Of a DNA stretch of 64,000 bases, positions 48,817-59,343 are shown piece after piece. The DNA comes from Warburgia ugandensis (lineage: Eukaryota > Streptophyta > Magnoliopsida > Canellales > Canellaceae). The stretch lies in the NCBI GenBank assembly GCA_035236585.1, contig CP141128.1, positions 52,193,257-52,257,256 of the forward strand. The letters are read 5' to 3'. Each line of letters opens with the position of its first letter. The stretch's first letter is position 1. The notes below the pieces were generated by a model. That model saw nothing but the letters and a program-made list of their open reading frames with translations, was not told where the DNA came from and searched no databases. The translations under genes and the position numbers were made by a program.

Positions 48817-49130
48817 ATGTGGGGCTATTTTGTAAATGGCACCCCCATTATGTCATAACCGTGTCATCACCCATGTCAACCTTCATCACTGCCTTGTTGT
48901 CGTCTGTGTCTGCGTCAAAAATCTGGCAAGCACCGACCTTCTATGGTCTTCTTCCCTTACAGCGCCGAGAAAAATGGCAGCAACGCCACAAGGATGGCAG
49001 TTCTCTCCACCTCTATAAATCACCCCCTACTCCTACTCCTCGCATCACACCTCTCTCCCTCCACTTTGACAATCTCTGACATTTAGGGTTTTGGCGACGT
49101 AGAAGACCTCACACCACCTAGAAAACACAA
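48817..49130 (+). repeat. Family-D LTR segment with TATA box and leader
   Basis: GACATGATGTGGGGCTATTTTG through GAAAACACAA. It matches 53010-53330 of the D 3' LTR and 55596-55932. TATA box at 49014-49020. The D LTR sequence ends where protease begins at 49131, so no primer site or gag lies between. Confidence 0.72.
49014..49020 (+). promoter_or_regulatory. TATA box upstream of gag-less D element
   Basis: CACCTCTATAAATC context, identical to 53225 and 55821 and close to 34713. Confidence 0.52.
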
Positions 49131-52100
49131 TGCAGTCATAGAAGGCACACTTCATATCTATGATAGACCTGCCAAAGTATTATTTGATACTGATTCTAGC
49201 CATTCTTTTACACATTGCGAGTTTTCTTCTTCTATTGATAATATAGTTCAAGACTTAGATTTCTCCTTAGAAGTCATGACACTCTTAGGCAAGTCAATTT
49301 CCACACAAACATACTTCCAGGATGTTGCAATTGTAATTGAGGACAAACAAATGAACATAGACTTAATCCACCTAGATATGACAGACTTTGACATCATACT
49401 TGGGATGGATTGGTTAGCCTCACATCATGCAATAGTTGATTGTTGAAAGAAGAGGATTATTTTTACTCTACTTAGAGGAGAAGTGGTTTCCTTGCAAGGG
49501 AGAAGAGATTATTCAGGAGCATGTGTTATTTCTACAATAAAAGCGGCAAAGCACATTGCTTAAGGATGTCAATTCTTTTTGGCTAAAATAGAAGCCACTG
49601 AGGTCACAAAACCCAAATTAGATGACATGGCTGTGGTTCGTGAATTTTCAGATGTGTTCCTTGAAGACCTACCAGAGTTACCACCAAAAAGGGAGATAGA
49701 TTTTACTATTGACCTGATACCTGGCATAGCCCCTATATCAAAACCACCATACCAGATGGCTTTAGTAGAGTTGAAGGAGCTTAAGACCCAGTTATAAGAG
49801 TTGCTAGACAAAGGATTCATCAGACCTAGTGTATCTCCTTTGGGAGTGTCATTCCTTTTTGTTAAGAAAAATGATGGATGAATGAGAGATTGCATTGACT
49901 GTCGAATGTTGAATAGGGTCATAGTGATAAACAAATATCCTTTACCCCGTATTCATAACTTGTTCGATCAACTCCAGTTAGCTCGTGTCTTTTCCAAGAT
50001 CGATGTACGATCTAAATATCACCAACTTAGAGTCAGGGAGAAATATATTCCAAAGACAGCATTCAGAACTAGATACAGACACTATAGTTTAGCTTGATGT
50101 CCTTTGGACTGGCAAATGCACCATCCGCATTTATGGATCTTGTGAACCAAATATTCAAAGCCCATCTAGACAAATTTGTTACAGTATTTGTGGATGATAT
50201 TTTAATCTACTTAGAAAATCTTAAGGACTATAGGGAACATTTATGAGTAGTACTGAATACACTTAGAACACACAAATTGTATGGAAAAGTTTAATAAGTG
50301 TGAATTTTGGTTGGAAGAAGTGAATTTTCTAGGTCATGTTATTTCTAAAAATGGCATTGCAGTCGACCCAGCAAAAGTTGAAGCTGTGGAAAAATGGAGT
50401 ACAACTAAGACATTGACTGAAATTAGGACTTTTCTAGGGCTTGCCGGATATTACCAAAGATTTATTGAAGGATTTTCATGCATTGCCTTACCCTTGATCA
50501 AATTAACAAGAAAAGATAGAAAGTTTGAGTGGGATGAGGCATGCAAAGAGATTTTTCAAGAATTAAAAAGGAAGTTAACCACTGCACCAGTACTTAGTCT
50601 ACCATTTGGAAGTGGAGCATTTGAGATCTATAGTGATGCTTCTAGAAAAGGACTAGGCTGTATGCTTATGCAAAATGGAAAAGTAATCACCTGTGCCTCT
50701 CGATAATTGAAAAAGAATGAGATCAATTATCCTAGCCATGACTTGGAGCTTGTTGCAATAGTCTTTGACTTCGATATTTGGAGACACTATCTGTATGGCG
50801 AAAATTTTGAAGTTTTCACAAATCACAAAAATCTTAAGTACATCTTTTCACAACAAGACTTGAACATGCCACAAAGGAGATGGATGGAGTATTTGAAGGA
50901 TTATAACTTTTCCATTCAATACCATCCAGGGAAGGCTAATGTAATATAGATGCTTTAAGTAGAAAGACACAAGGAATGTGTGCAAGTTTACTTTCCAAAA
51001 GATGGAAGTTATTACAATAGGTAATAGAATGCAGACTTGAAGTAGGTCATGGGAGATCCTTTATAGAAAATTTGACTATGAGATCCACTATCAATGAGAA
51101 AGTTAGGCAGATGCAAAAGGATGACACTGAAATATAAGCATTAGTTGGAAAACCAAGATTCGTCAAGGAGACAGATGATAGTGTTCTCATGCGAGGAAGA
51201 TTAGTAGTGCAAGCCAATGATGAAATAAGGCAAGAAATTATGAAAGAGGCACATCAATCTAAGTACATTGTTCATCCTGAGGGAACAAAGATGTATCAAG
51301 ACTTGAAGAGACACTTCTGGTGGAATGGTGTGAAAAGGGATGTAGGAGAATTTGTAGCACGATGCTTGACTTGTCAACAAGTTAAGGCTGAACACTAGAG
51401 ATAGGCAGGATTTTTACAACCACTTAAGCTACCAGAATGGAAGTGGGACCATATTACAACTGACTTCATATTAGGATTACCTAAGATATCTAGGGGACAT
51501 GATATGATATGGGTAATCGTTGATTGACTAACTAAATCGACACACTTTCTCCCAATCCAACAAAATCAATCCACTGATAGCCTATCTCAATTGTATATTA
51601 AGCAAGAGGTAAGTTTGCATGGGATACCACTTAGCATTAATTTTGATAGATATGATATGGGTAATCGTTGATTGACTAACTAAATCGACACACTTTCTCC
51701 CAATCCAACAAAATCAATCCACTGATAGCCTATCTCAATTGTATATTAAGCAAGAGGTAAGTTTGCATGGGATACCACTCAGCATTAATTTTGATAGAGA
51801 CAGTAGTTTTACCTCACAATTATGGAAGTCGGTGCAGACGTCATGGGAATCTTCATTAAATTTCAGCACTACTTTTCATCCTCAAACTGATCACTAATCT
51901 GAACATGCAATTCAAACATTGGAGGATATGTTACGGGCATTTGCAATAGCCTAAAAGGAGAATTGGGATGAGAGTTTACCCTTAGTTGAATTTGCATATA
52001 ACAATAGTTTCCATTCAAGCATTGGTATGGCTCCATACAAAGCGCTCTATGGAAGACTTTGTTGTTTGCCTATGTGATAGAATGAAGTGGGTGACAATAG

Positions 52101-52671
52101 AATTATGCAGTCAGAGTTTGTAAAACAATGTGCAGACAAGGTGAAGCTTATAAGAAGACGACTCCTCGTAGCTCAAAGTCAGCAAAAGAGTTACACCAAT
52201 AAATGAAGAAGACCATTGGAATTTCAAGTTGGAGATCATGTTTTCTTGAAGATACTCCAACTAAGGTGTTATGAGGTTTGGTTTGAAAGGAAAACTCAGT
52301 CCTCGATTTATTGGACCATTCAAAATCCTAGGCAGGATTGGGATGACTACCTATAGGATAGCATTACCACCACAGTTATCAGAAATTCACAATGTTTTTG
52401 ACATATCCACATTGGGAAAGTATATTCCTGACCACACACATGTACTTGAGTAGGTACCAGTCGAGCTACAACTAGACTTGACCTTGGAAACAAAACTAGT
52501 ACAAATTCTTGATAAGAAGATCAAGAAGCTACGAAGGAAAGGAATTTCATTAGTTAGAGTTCTGTGGAGGAATGCATCTATTGAAGAGTAAAACCAAGGA
52601 AGTGGAATCCAAAATGAGGGATAGATACAATGAAATCTTTATGAGTAAGGAATTGTAGATTTTCTAGGATG
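49131..52671 (+). pseudogene. Family-D pol relic, first copy (protease to integrase)
   Basis: Starts with the protease phrase AVIEGTLHIYDRPAKVLFDT, then RT at about 49640-50440. RNase H covers about 50530-50950 (DLELVAIVF region) and integrase about 51190-52050 ([32 protein letters not shown]). A C-terminal integrase region and chromodomain-like end follow at about 52270-52600. gag is absent. Its sequence is distinctly different from families A and B (for example [20 protein letters not shown]). Heavily broken, probably twenty or so interruptions. Confidence 0.8.
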
Positions 52672-52693
52672 AAATTCTTTAAAGGGGTAATGA
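52672..52693 (+). other. Polypurine tract, family D
   Basis: TTCTTTAAAGGGGTAATGA precedes the 3' LTR at 52694, very like the tract of family E at 34190-34208. Confidence 0.68.
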
Positions 52694-53224
52694 TGTAATG
52701 ACTCAAAATTTTAAGATATTCTGGTCAAATAATAGTAACCCTCTTTCAATCACAATCAATCATAGTATTTGTAATTTATGAAATTTTTACATCTTATTTA
52801 TTATGAAAAATGATTATATTGGATGGTTGGATAAATGTTCTATTTTATTTTAAATAAGTAAAGAGAGAATTTGATTAAAATATCTCCATAAATAAATTCT
52901 ACTCGAGAAATGGAATGTAATGCCTCAAAGAACACTAAAAAAGGAGTTCGTACGAAAAAGTTATGAGCATTGGGAGATGAAGGGTATTTTGGTAATTTAA
53001 AGTTTTAAAAAAAAACACATGGGGCTGTCTTGTTAATAGCACCCCCATTACATCATAATTGTGTAATCCATGTGTCATCACCTGCGTTAGCCTTCATCAC
53101 CACCTCGTTGTCGTCCGTGCCTGTGCCAGAAATCTGGCAGGCGCTGACCTTCTATGGTCTTCTTCCTCTACGGCGTTGAAAAAAATGGCAGCACCGCCAC
53201 GGGGATGGCACTGCCCTTCACCTC

Positions 53225-53231
53225 TATAAAT
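53225..53231 (+). promoter_or_regulatory. TATA box in family-D 3' LTR
   Basis: TATAAATC in a CACCTCTATAAATCTCCCCC context conserved with 55821. Confidence 0.55.
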
Positions 53232-54537
53232 CTCCCCCTACTCCTCCTCCCATTGCATCTCTCTCCCTCTACTCCGACAATCTCTATCACCTAAGGTTCT
53301 AGCAATGTAGAAGACCTCGCACCATAAGGAAAACACAAATCTACTCTCTCTCCAACCACCCAGGTAAGCCCCTTTCCCTTTGCTCTTCTATTTTTTTCAG
53401 CAGGTTTCCTTCAGATCTAAGCCAGATCGGTCATCACTTGGCCAGCAATATGTCGGTGAAAATAGATCTGTCAGATCTGTTGAGGATCATCTCCAGGGTA
53501 ACTTTGATGGATGATCCGAGCCATCTGATGAAAGTAGGGGACCCCAAAACCCTAGGATCCATAAAGACAAGAAAATTTTGGGCTATCTCTAGCGTTGATA
53601 GGGACCAAGTTGATCAGATAGTCCAGATCAAACTGTTCCATCCTGGTCCACTTGATCTGCAACAAGGACACCTTGCGTGAAGCACCCTCAGGAATTGCTC
53701 ATGCAAGAGCACCGTCATGTGTGTGCACGTGTGTGGGAGGTGTTTCAACTTGGCCATTGCATTGTAGTGTCCCAGAAATAACGACCCGCAGGACTCGCCT
53801 TGTCCCTATTGATCTGATCCATAAATTCTTAAATTTTAAAAGTTGTACAACTCTGATTAGTAATCTGAAAGGTCCATTAGAATCGTATTGATGACACAGA
53901 CCTAATTATGCAATAAAATCTAGGATCAAAGAAAGATTTTATCTACTTGTGGCCTAAAATCGTTAGGAATCTCATAGATATGGTAGATCAAAGATGATCT
54001 AAACCTAATAAGTGGTCTATTAGACAACTTAGAAGCTTTAGATATCCAATTCCACCCTGAATTAAGGATGATCACCCTTCAATCATAGATCCGACCACTT
54101 ATGGATGGGATTGGAGTCTAAATAGATGATCTAGGTCATTAAGTTATGAACCTAATTAATGATTGGGAAATAATAGTTAGATTCTTATGTATAGGATACC
54201 ATAAAGACCTTGAAGAAGATCCAGGATTTACGCTAAAGGAGGACACAAATTACGTGACATCTTTCAAAGTAGGTAGTCTGATACTACTAAGTTTTCAAAT
54301 GCATTCCAAAATGTAATTGATTTACTTGACTCTATTATCATGTTTAGTATGCTTTTTAAGATATGATATTCTTATAACATGCATGCAGAATTGTCTTCAT
54401 GATTTATGGTCTTGAATGCTATTACTTGCATTGAACATATTTTATGTACGCATTGCTCACATGTTTTGAAACTAATTACATAAATTGCTTGATTTACGAT
54501 GATTGAGATTTGGATTATCTGTATATATGTTTTCCAG

Positions 54538-54859
54538 CCTAATGAGCGTCATAGGCATTATGCTGAGAGGTTATTTATGTATGGGGTTGGCCCACTGGCC
54601 TCTAACCACCAAAGGTGGTAGTTAGCACTGCCCAAAGCGGCATTGTCCCTTCCTTGACTACTGTGCTAAATAGGGACTACCACTTGAGGTTTCGGGCTAA
54701 TGAGCCTAATGGGCACTATGATGAGAGGTTGTTTATGTACGGGGTTGGCCTCCCAGCCTCTAACCACCAAAGGTGGTAGGTATCACTGCCCAAAGTAGCA
54801 TTGTCCTTTCCTCGACTATTGTGGTAAATAACGACGACCACTGGAGGTGTTCACAACAC
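54538..54859 (+). repeat. Two tandem ~170-base units in the D LTR
   Basis: Each unit holds CTAATGAGC, GGGGTTGGCC, CTCTAACCACCAAAGGTGG and CACTGCCCAAAG phrases. CCACCAAAGGTGG is itself a short inverted repeat (CCACC / GGTGG). Occupies the place where E LTRs carry the 60-base minisatellite. Confidence 0.8.
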
Positions 54860-55035
54860 CCTTTTCGAGGAAATATCCATAGCTATTGTAGAGGCTATGG
54901 TGGGTTGGTCTCTAGATACTAGAGACACATGATTTTAGAATAGGTTTTGGTCGTGAGCATAGTTGACCCTATGATTTCAGTTTTGATATCAATATACATA
55001 TTGCATTGAGATGGTTGCAGACGAGTACTCATAAC

Positions 55036-55110
55036 TAGTCGGCTTGATGTGTTTGCTAACCTGTTGGCTTGATATGTTCGCTGACCCATCAGCTTGATGT
55101 GTTCGTTGAG
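55036..55110 (+). repeat. Short tandem repeat in D LTR (~25-base unit)
   Basis: Three units around GGCTTGATGTGTTCGCTGACC, with a fourth isolated copy near 55227. Confidence 0.7.
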
Positions 55111-55374
55111 ATATCCACATGCATGATATCTATCCTGGGGTTGGAATTTTATCATTTGATTTGATTGATTACTACTTTAAGATTTGTAGTAATTATTACT
55201 ATTGTACGAAATATTGATTTTGAGCAGTTGGCTTGATATGTTTGCTGAAAATTCTAGTGCATGAATTGATTGACTCTTACTATTTTTGTAATGTTTATAT
55301 TATTAATTAATGGATTCGATAAAAGTTCCATGGTTTGGAAATGGGTAAATGTGTTTTATAATTTATGTATAAAT

Positions 55375-55932
55375 ACCCATGGTGATCCCTCAACTTATAT
55401 GAATGTGGGTAGCATTTATTGTAAGTGATGATCCCTAAGTTGAAGTGAAATCCTATCCTCAGTATAAGAATACCAAAATATGAGGATGATGATATAAATA
55501 GACAAGATGACTGATAAGTAAAAGAATACTTTATATACAAGTACGAAGGATTGTGGTTTTTGTTTTAAATAGGCATATGCCTAATGATGGTTTGTCTCCC
55601 CATATAAACATGATGTGGGGCTATTTTGTTAATGGCACCCCCATTACGTCATAAGCATGTCATCCATGCGTCATCACCTACATCAGCCTTCATCACCGCC
55701 TTGTTGCCATCAGTGTCTACGCCGAAAATCTGGTAGGTGCCAACCTTCTACAGTCTTCTTCCTCTGAAGTACCGAGAAAAATGGTGGCACCACCACGAGG
55801 ATGGCACCATGCTTCACCTCTATAAATCTCCCCCTACTCCTCCCATCGTAGCTCTCTCCCTCCACTCTGACAATCTCCAGCATCTAGGGTTTTGGCGATG
55901 TAGAAGACCTTGCACCACTGGAAAAACCCAAC
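55375..55932 (+). repeat. Second hybrid B/D LTR module
   Basis: 55375-55595 matches the family-B-type stretch at 48446-48816 (shorter by about 150 bases). 55596-55932 matches the D LTR segment 48817-49130, with a TATA box at 55821-55827. The order, and the entry into protease afterwards, are the same as in the first copy. Confidence 0.72.
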
Positions 55933-56901
55933 GCAGTAGTAGAAGGCACACTTCATATCTATGAATGACCTGCCAAAGTATTACTTGATACTAGTTCCAC
56001 TCATTCTTTTATATCATGTGAGTTTTCTTCTTCTATTGATAATATAGTTCAAGACTTAGATTTCTCCTTAAAAGTCACGACACCCTTAGGCAAGTCAATT
56101 TCCACACAAACATATTTCTAGGATGTTGTGATTGTAATTGAGGGCAAACAGATGAACGTGGACTTAATCCACCTAGATATGACAGACTTTGACATCATAC
56201 TCAGGATGGATTGGTTAGCCTCACATCATGCAACAGTTGATTGTTGAAGAAGAGGATTACTTTTAACCTTCTCAGAGGAGAAGTGGTTTCCTTGTAAGGG
56301 AGAAGAGATTATTCAGGAGCATGAGCTATTTCAGCAATAAAAGCAGCAAAGCACATTGCTTAAGGATGTCAATTCTTTTTGGCTAAAATAGAAGCCACTG
56401 AGGTTGTAAATCCTACATTAGATGAGGTGGTTGTGGTTCATGAATTTTCATGTGTTCCCTGAAGACCTACTAGGTTTACCACTAAAAAGGGAGATAGGTT
56501 TTACTATTGACCCGATACCTACCACAGCCCCTATATCAAAAGCACCATACTAGATGGCTCTAATAGAGTTAAAGGAGCTTAAGACCTAGTTACAAGAGTT
56601 GCTAGACAAAGGGTTCGTCAGGCTCAATGTATCTCCTTGGGGAATGCCAGTCCTTTTTGTTAAGAAAAATGATAGATCAATGAGACACTACATTGACAAT
56701 CGAATGTTGAATAGGGTCACAGTGAAAAACAAATATCCTTTACCCTGTATTGATGACCTGTTCAATCAACTCTAGTCAGGATGTGTCTTTTCCAAGATCG
56801 ATTTATGATCTAAATATCACCAACTTAGAGTCAGGGAGGAAGATATTCCAAAGAAAACATTTAGAACTAGATGCAGACACTATAAGTTTTGAGTGATGTC
56901 C
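55933..56901 (+). pseudogene. Family-D pol relic, second copy, first part
   Basis: Protease (starting AVVEGTLHIYE) and the first half of RT, collinear with 49131-50100 at about 91-92% identity by eye. Interrupted by the solo LTR at 56902 and resumed at 58528. Heavily broken. Confidence 0.78.
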
Positions 56902-58527
56902 TGTAATGACTCCATTTTTCTAACCTTGAAATCCCATGTTGGTAATGAAAAGTTCACTTTTTGAGATAAGGGTATTTTGGTCATTTCACTGTTCACCCTA
57001 ACTAGACCCAGAAATTTGGTCCTTAGAATAGTACCCTTAGGTGCGTCTTGGAAAAAGGAATCTAATAAGACCAGAATCACCCAAAATGGAGTTAAAATGA
57101 GCAAGTTGTGGCCCTTTGAAGTTCAAGGGAAAAATTATAATTAAATTTAAAATGAATTGGCCTGAGAAAACAGGGACCCGTTTTGATATGGGAACCCCCT
57201 TCTTCCCAAACATACTGCATCACCGACATTCTAGAATGTCAGTGTGCAGGGTTTAAAGCACCGCCATTCTAGAGGTTTCTCCATCGCCATTCCATGGCGG
57301 TGGAAACCCCCCTCCAGAACCCTCCTTAAGCCCTATAAATAAAGCTCTTGGGCACCTCCAATGGCAGCCCAAAACCCTGAGAAAAACCAGTCTTGGAGTT
57401 GCAGGCAAGAGGAGAAACCGTGAAAAATATCCAGCCACGAACCAGGCACGTCTTAAACAACTCCAAACCCATCTCCCCCTCAGTCTTAGGTTGAATGTCC
57501 CTAAGTTTTTGCATGAGAAACCATGCAAAATGGGGCTCTAGGGAGCCACAACAAACCCAGGGCAGGTGCCTGGGGCGTTCTGGTTCGACAGGGTCAAACT
57601 AGGGTGTTCTGAGGATGCCCAGGTCACCACAAAACCAAAACACACCCAGTGCGTTAAAGGGAAACCGACGAGCACGTCCGTGGACTTGCTCGCAAAAGAG
57701 AAAAGGGGCGGAGGTCTGGTGTGTTGATGAACGCACCCTGTGGGGTGCGCCGCTGATGCGGGATGCGTTAGCGTCCCAGGTGCCCGCCTCGTGTGGGCCC
57801 GCGACGGTGACACCGCTCATTTCGCATAAAGCGGAATGCACCGCCTGATGACACCCAGGAGCGTGCGACATTGAGGTCGTGGGCATAGTGTGCCCTATGT
57901 TTTTGTGGATTTACTTGCATGCATATGGCATGACATGAGTATGGTCGACCATAGATCCATGAGTTGGATTCAATTGAGCATCTTATGCATATCATAATAT
58001 ATTGACTTGGATTATGCGATTCTTTAAGTCGTCAGTATTCTATTTTGACATTGGCTTTTAATATCAATATTGAACATGAGTGTCCCAACATGCACATGGT
58101 TTAAAGAACATATGGTTTAAAACATAGCATGCATTGTAAAACTAGTAGTGATAGACTCCTACTGAGTATAGTGTATACTCACCCAATCCTTAATATTTTT
58201 CAGATACAAGTAAACACTTAAGGATAGGATACACCTGTGGTAGAGAACATCCAAATTAAGTACAAGTAAACCCCTACCTTATCTTTTAGTGAATGTTACT
58301 TGATTGTAGTTACTCTCTGTAGAAATTTGTGACTAACACTTTCATGGGAATAGAGTTGATTTAAAACTATGCCATGGCTATATGATTTGAAAATGTGTTT
58401 TGACACTCGATGTTTTATATGAAAGATTGCTTTCCAAAACAAAAGATTTTCATGCATTTCATATTTCTAAAGCAAGAGATCTAGCCTTTTTATGAAATTT
58501 GCATCATATGAAACCCAGGTCATCACA
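56902..58527 (+). mobile_element. Solo LTR inside the second D pol relic
   Basis: TGTAATGACTCC...CCCAGGTCATCACA, 1626 bases, flanked by the 5-bp duplication TGTCC (56897-56901 and 58528-58532). RT sequence is continuous across it. Contains a TATA box (57334-57340), a GC island (about 57540-57880), and a block at about 58140-58200 that is the reverse complement of 12420-12480, which makes it a relative of element C's LTR, shorter by about 1 kb. A solo LTR is the usual product of recombination between the two LTRs of a full element. Confidence 0.88.
57334..57340 (+). promoter_or_regulatory. TATA box in the solo LTR
   Basis: CCCTATAAATAAAGC, placed as in the other LTRs ahead of a GC-rich leader. 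Confidence 0.55.
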
Positions 58528-59343
58528 TGTCCTTTGGACTGGCAAACGCTCCAGCCACATTTATGGATCTTATGAACTGAATATTCAAAGTCTATCTAGA
58601 CAAATTTGTTATAGTATTTGTGCATGATATTTTGATCTACTCAAAAAATCATTAGCACTATAGGGAGATTTACGAGTAGTACTGAATACACTTAGAACAC
58701 ATAAATTGTATGCAAAGTTTAATAAGTGTGAATTTTGGTTAGAAAAAGTGAATTTTCTAGGTCATGTTATTTCTAAAAATAGCATTGCAGTCAACCGAGA
58801 AAAAGTTGAAGCTATGGAAAAATGGAGTACACCTAAGACATTGACTAAAATAAGGAGTTTTCTAGGGCTTGCTGGATATTACCGCAGATTTATTAAAGGA
58901 TTTTCATGGATTACCCTACCCCTGATCAAATTATCAAGAAAATATAGAAAGTTTGAGTGGGATGAGGCATGCAAAGAGAGTTTTCAAGAATTAAAAAGGA
59001 AGTTAACCACTGCACTAGTACTTACTCTACCATCTGGAAGTGGAGGAATCAAGATCTATAGTGATGCTTCTGGAAAAGGACTGGGCTATGTGCTTATGCA
59101 AAATGGAAAAGTAATCACCTGTGCCTCTCGACAATTGAAAAAGAATGAGGTCAATTATCCTATCCATGACTTGGAGTTGGCTGCAATAATCTTTGCCTTC
59201 AAGATCTAGAGACACTATCTATATGGAGAAAATTTTGAAGTTTTCATAGATCACAAAAGTCTTAAGTAAATCTTTTTACAACAAGACTTGAACATGCCAC
59301 AGAGGAGATGGATGGAGTATTTGAAGGATTATAACTTTTCTAT
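58528..59343 (+). pseudogene. Family-D pol relic, second copy, second part
   Basis: Rest of RT and RNase H ([64 protein letters not shown]), collinear with 50096-50918. Similarity stops near 59343, so integrase and the 3' LTR are missing. Fossil. Confidence 0.8.

Larger units (their letters stand above)
52694..55374 (+). repeat. 3' LTR of family D
   Basis: Starts TGTAATGACTC. Has the conserved block with GCCTCAAAGAACACT near 52923, TATA box 53225-53231, a CT-rich leader, a moderately GC-rich part (about 53640-53770), two tandem-repeat blocks (54538-54859 and 55036-55110), and an AT-rich end. No canonical TCACA terminus is seen; it passes into the second hybrid module at about 55375. Confidence 0.7.

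Noticed and set aside
53361-53402. Candidate intron (AGGTAAGC donor, T-rich tract, CAG acceptor) in the D LTR leader
   Set aside because: Donor and acceptor are only about 37 bases apart, shorter than plant introns, and the D copies at 48817 and 55596 do not show a joint at these sites.
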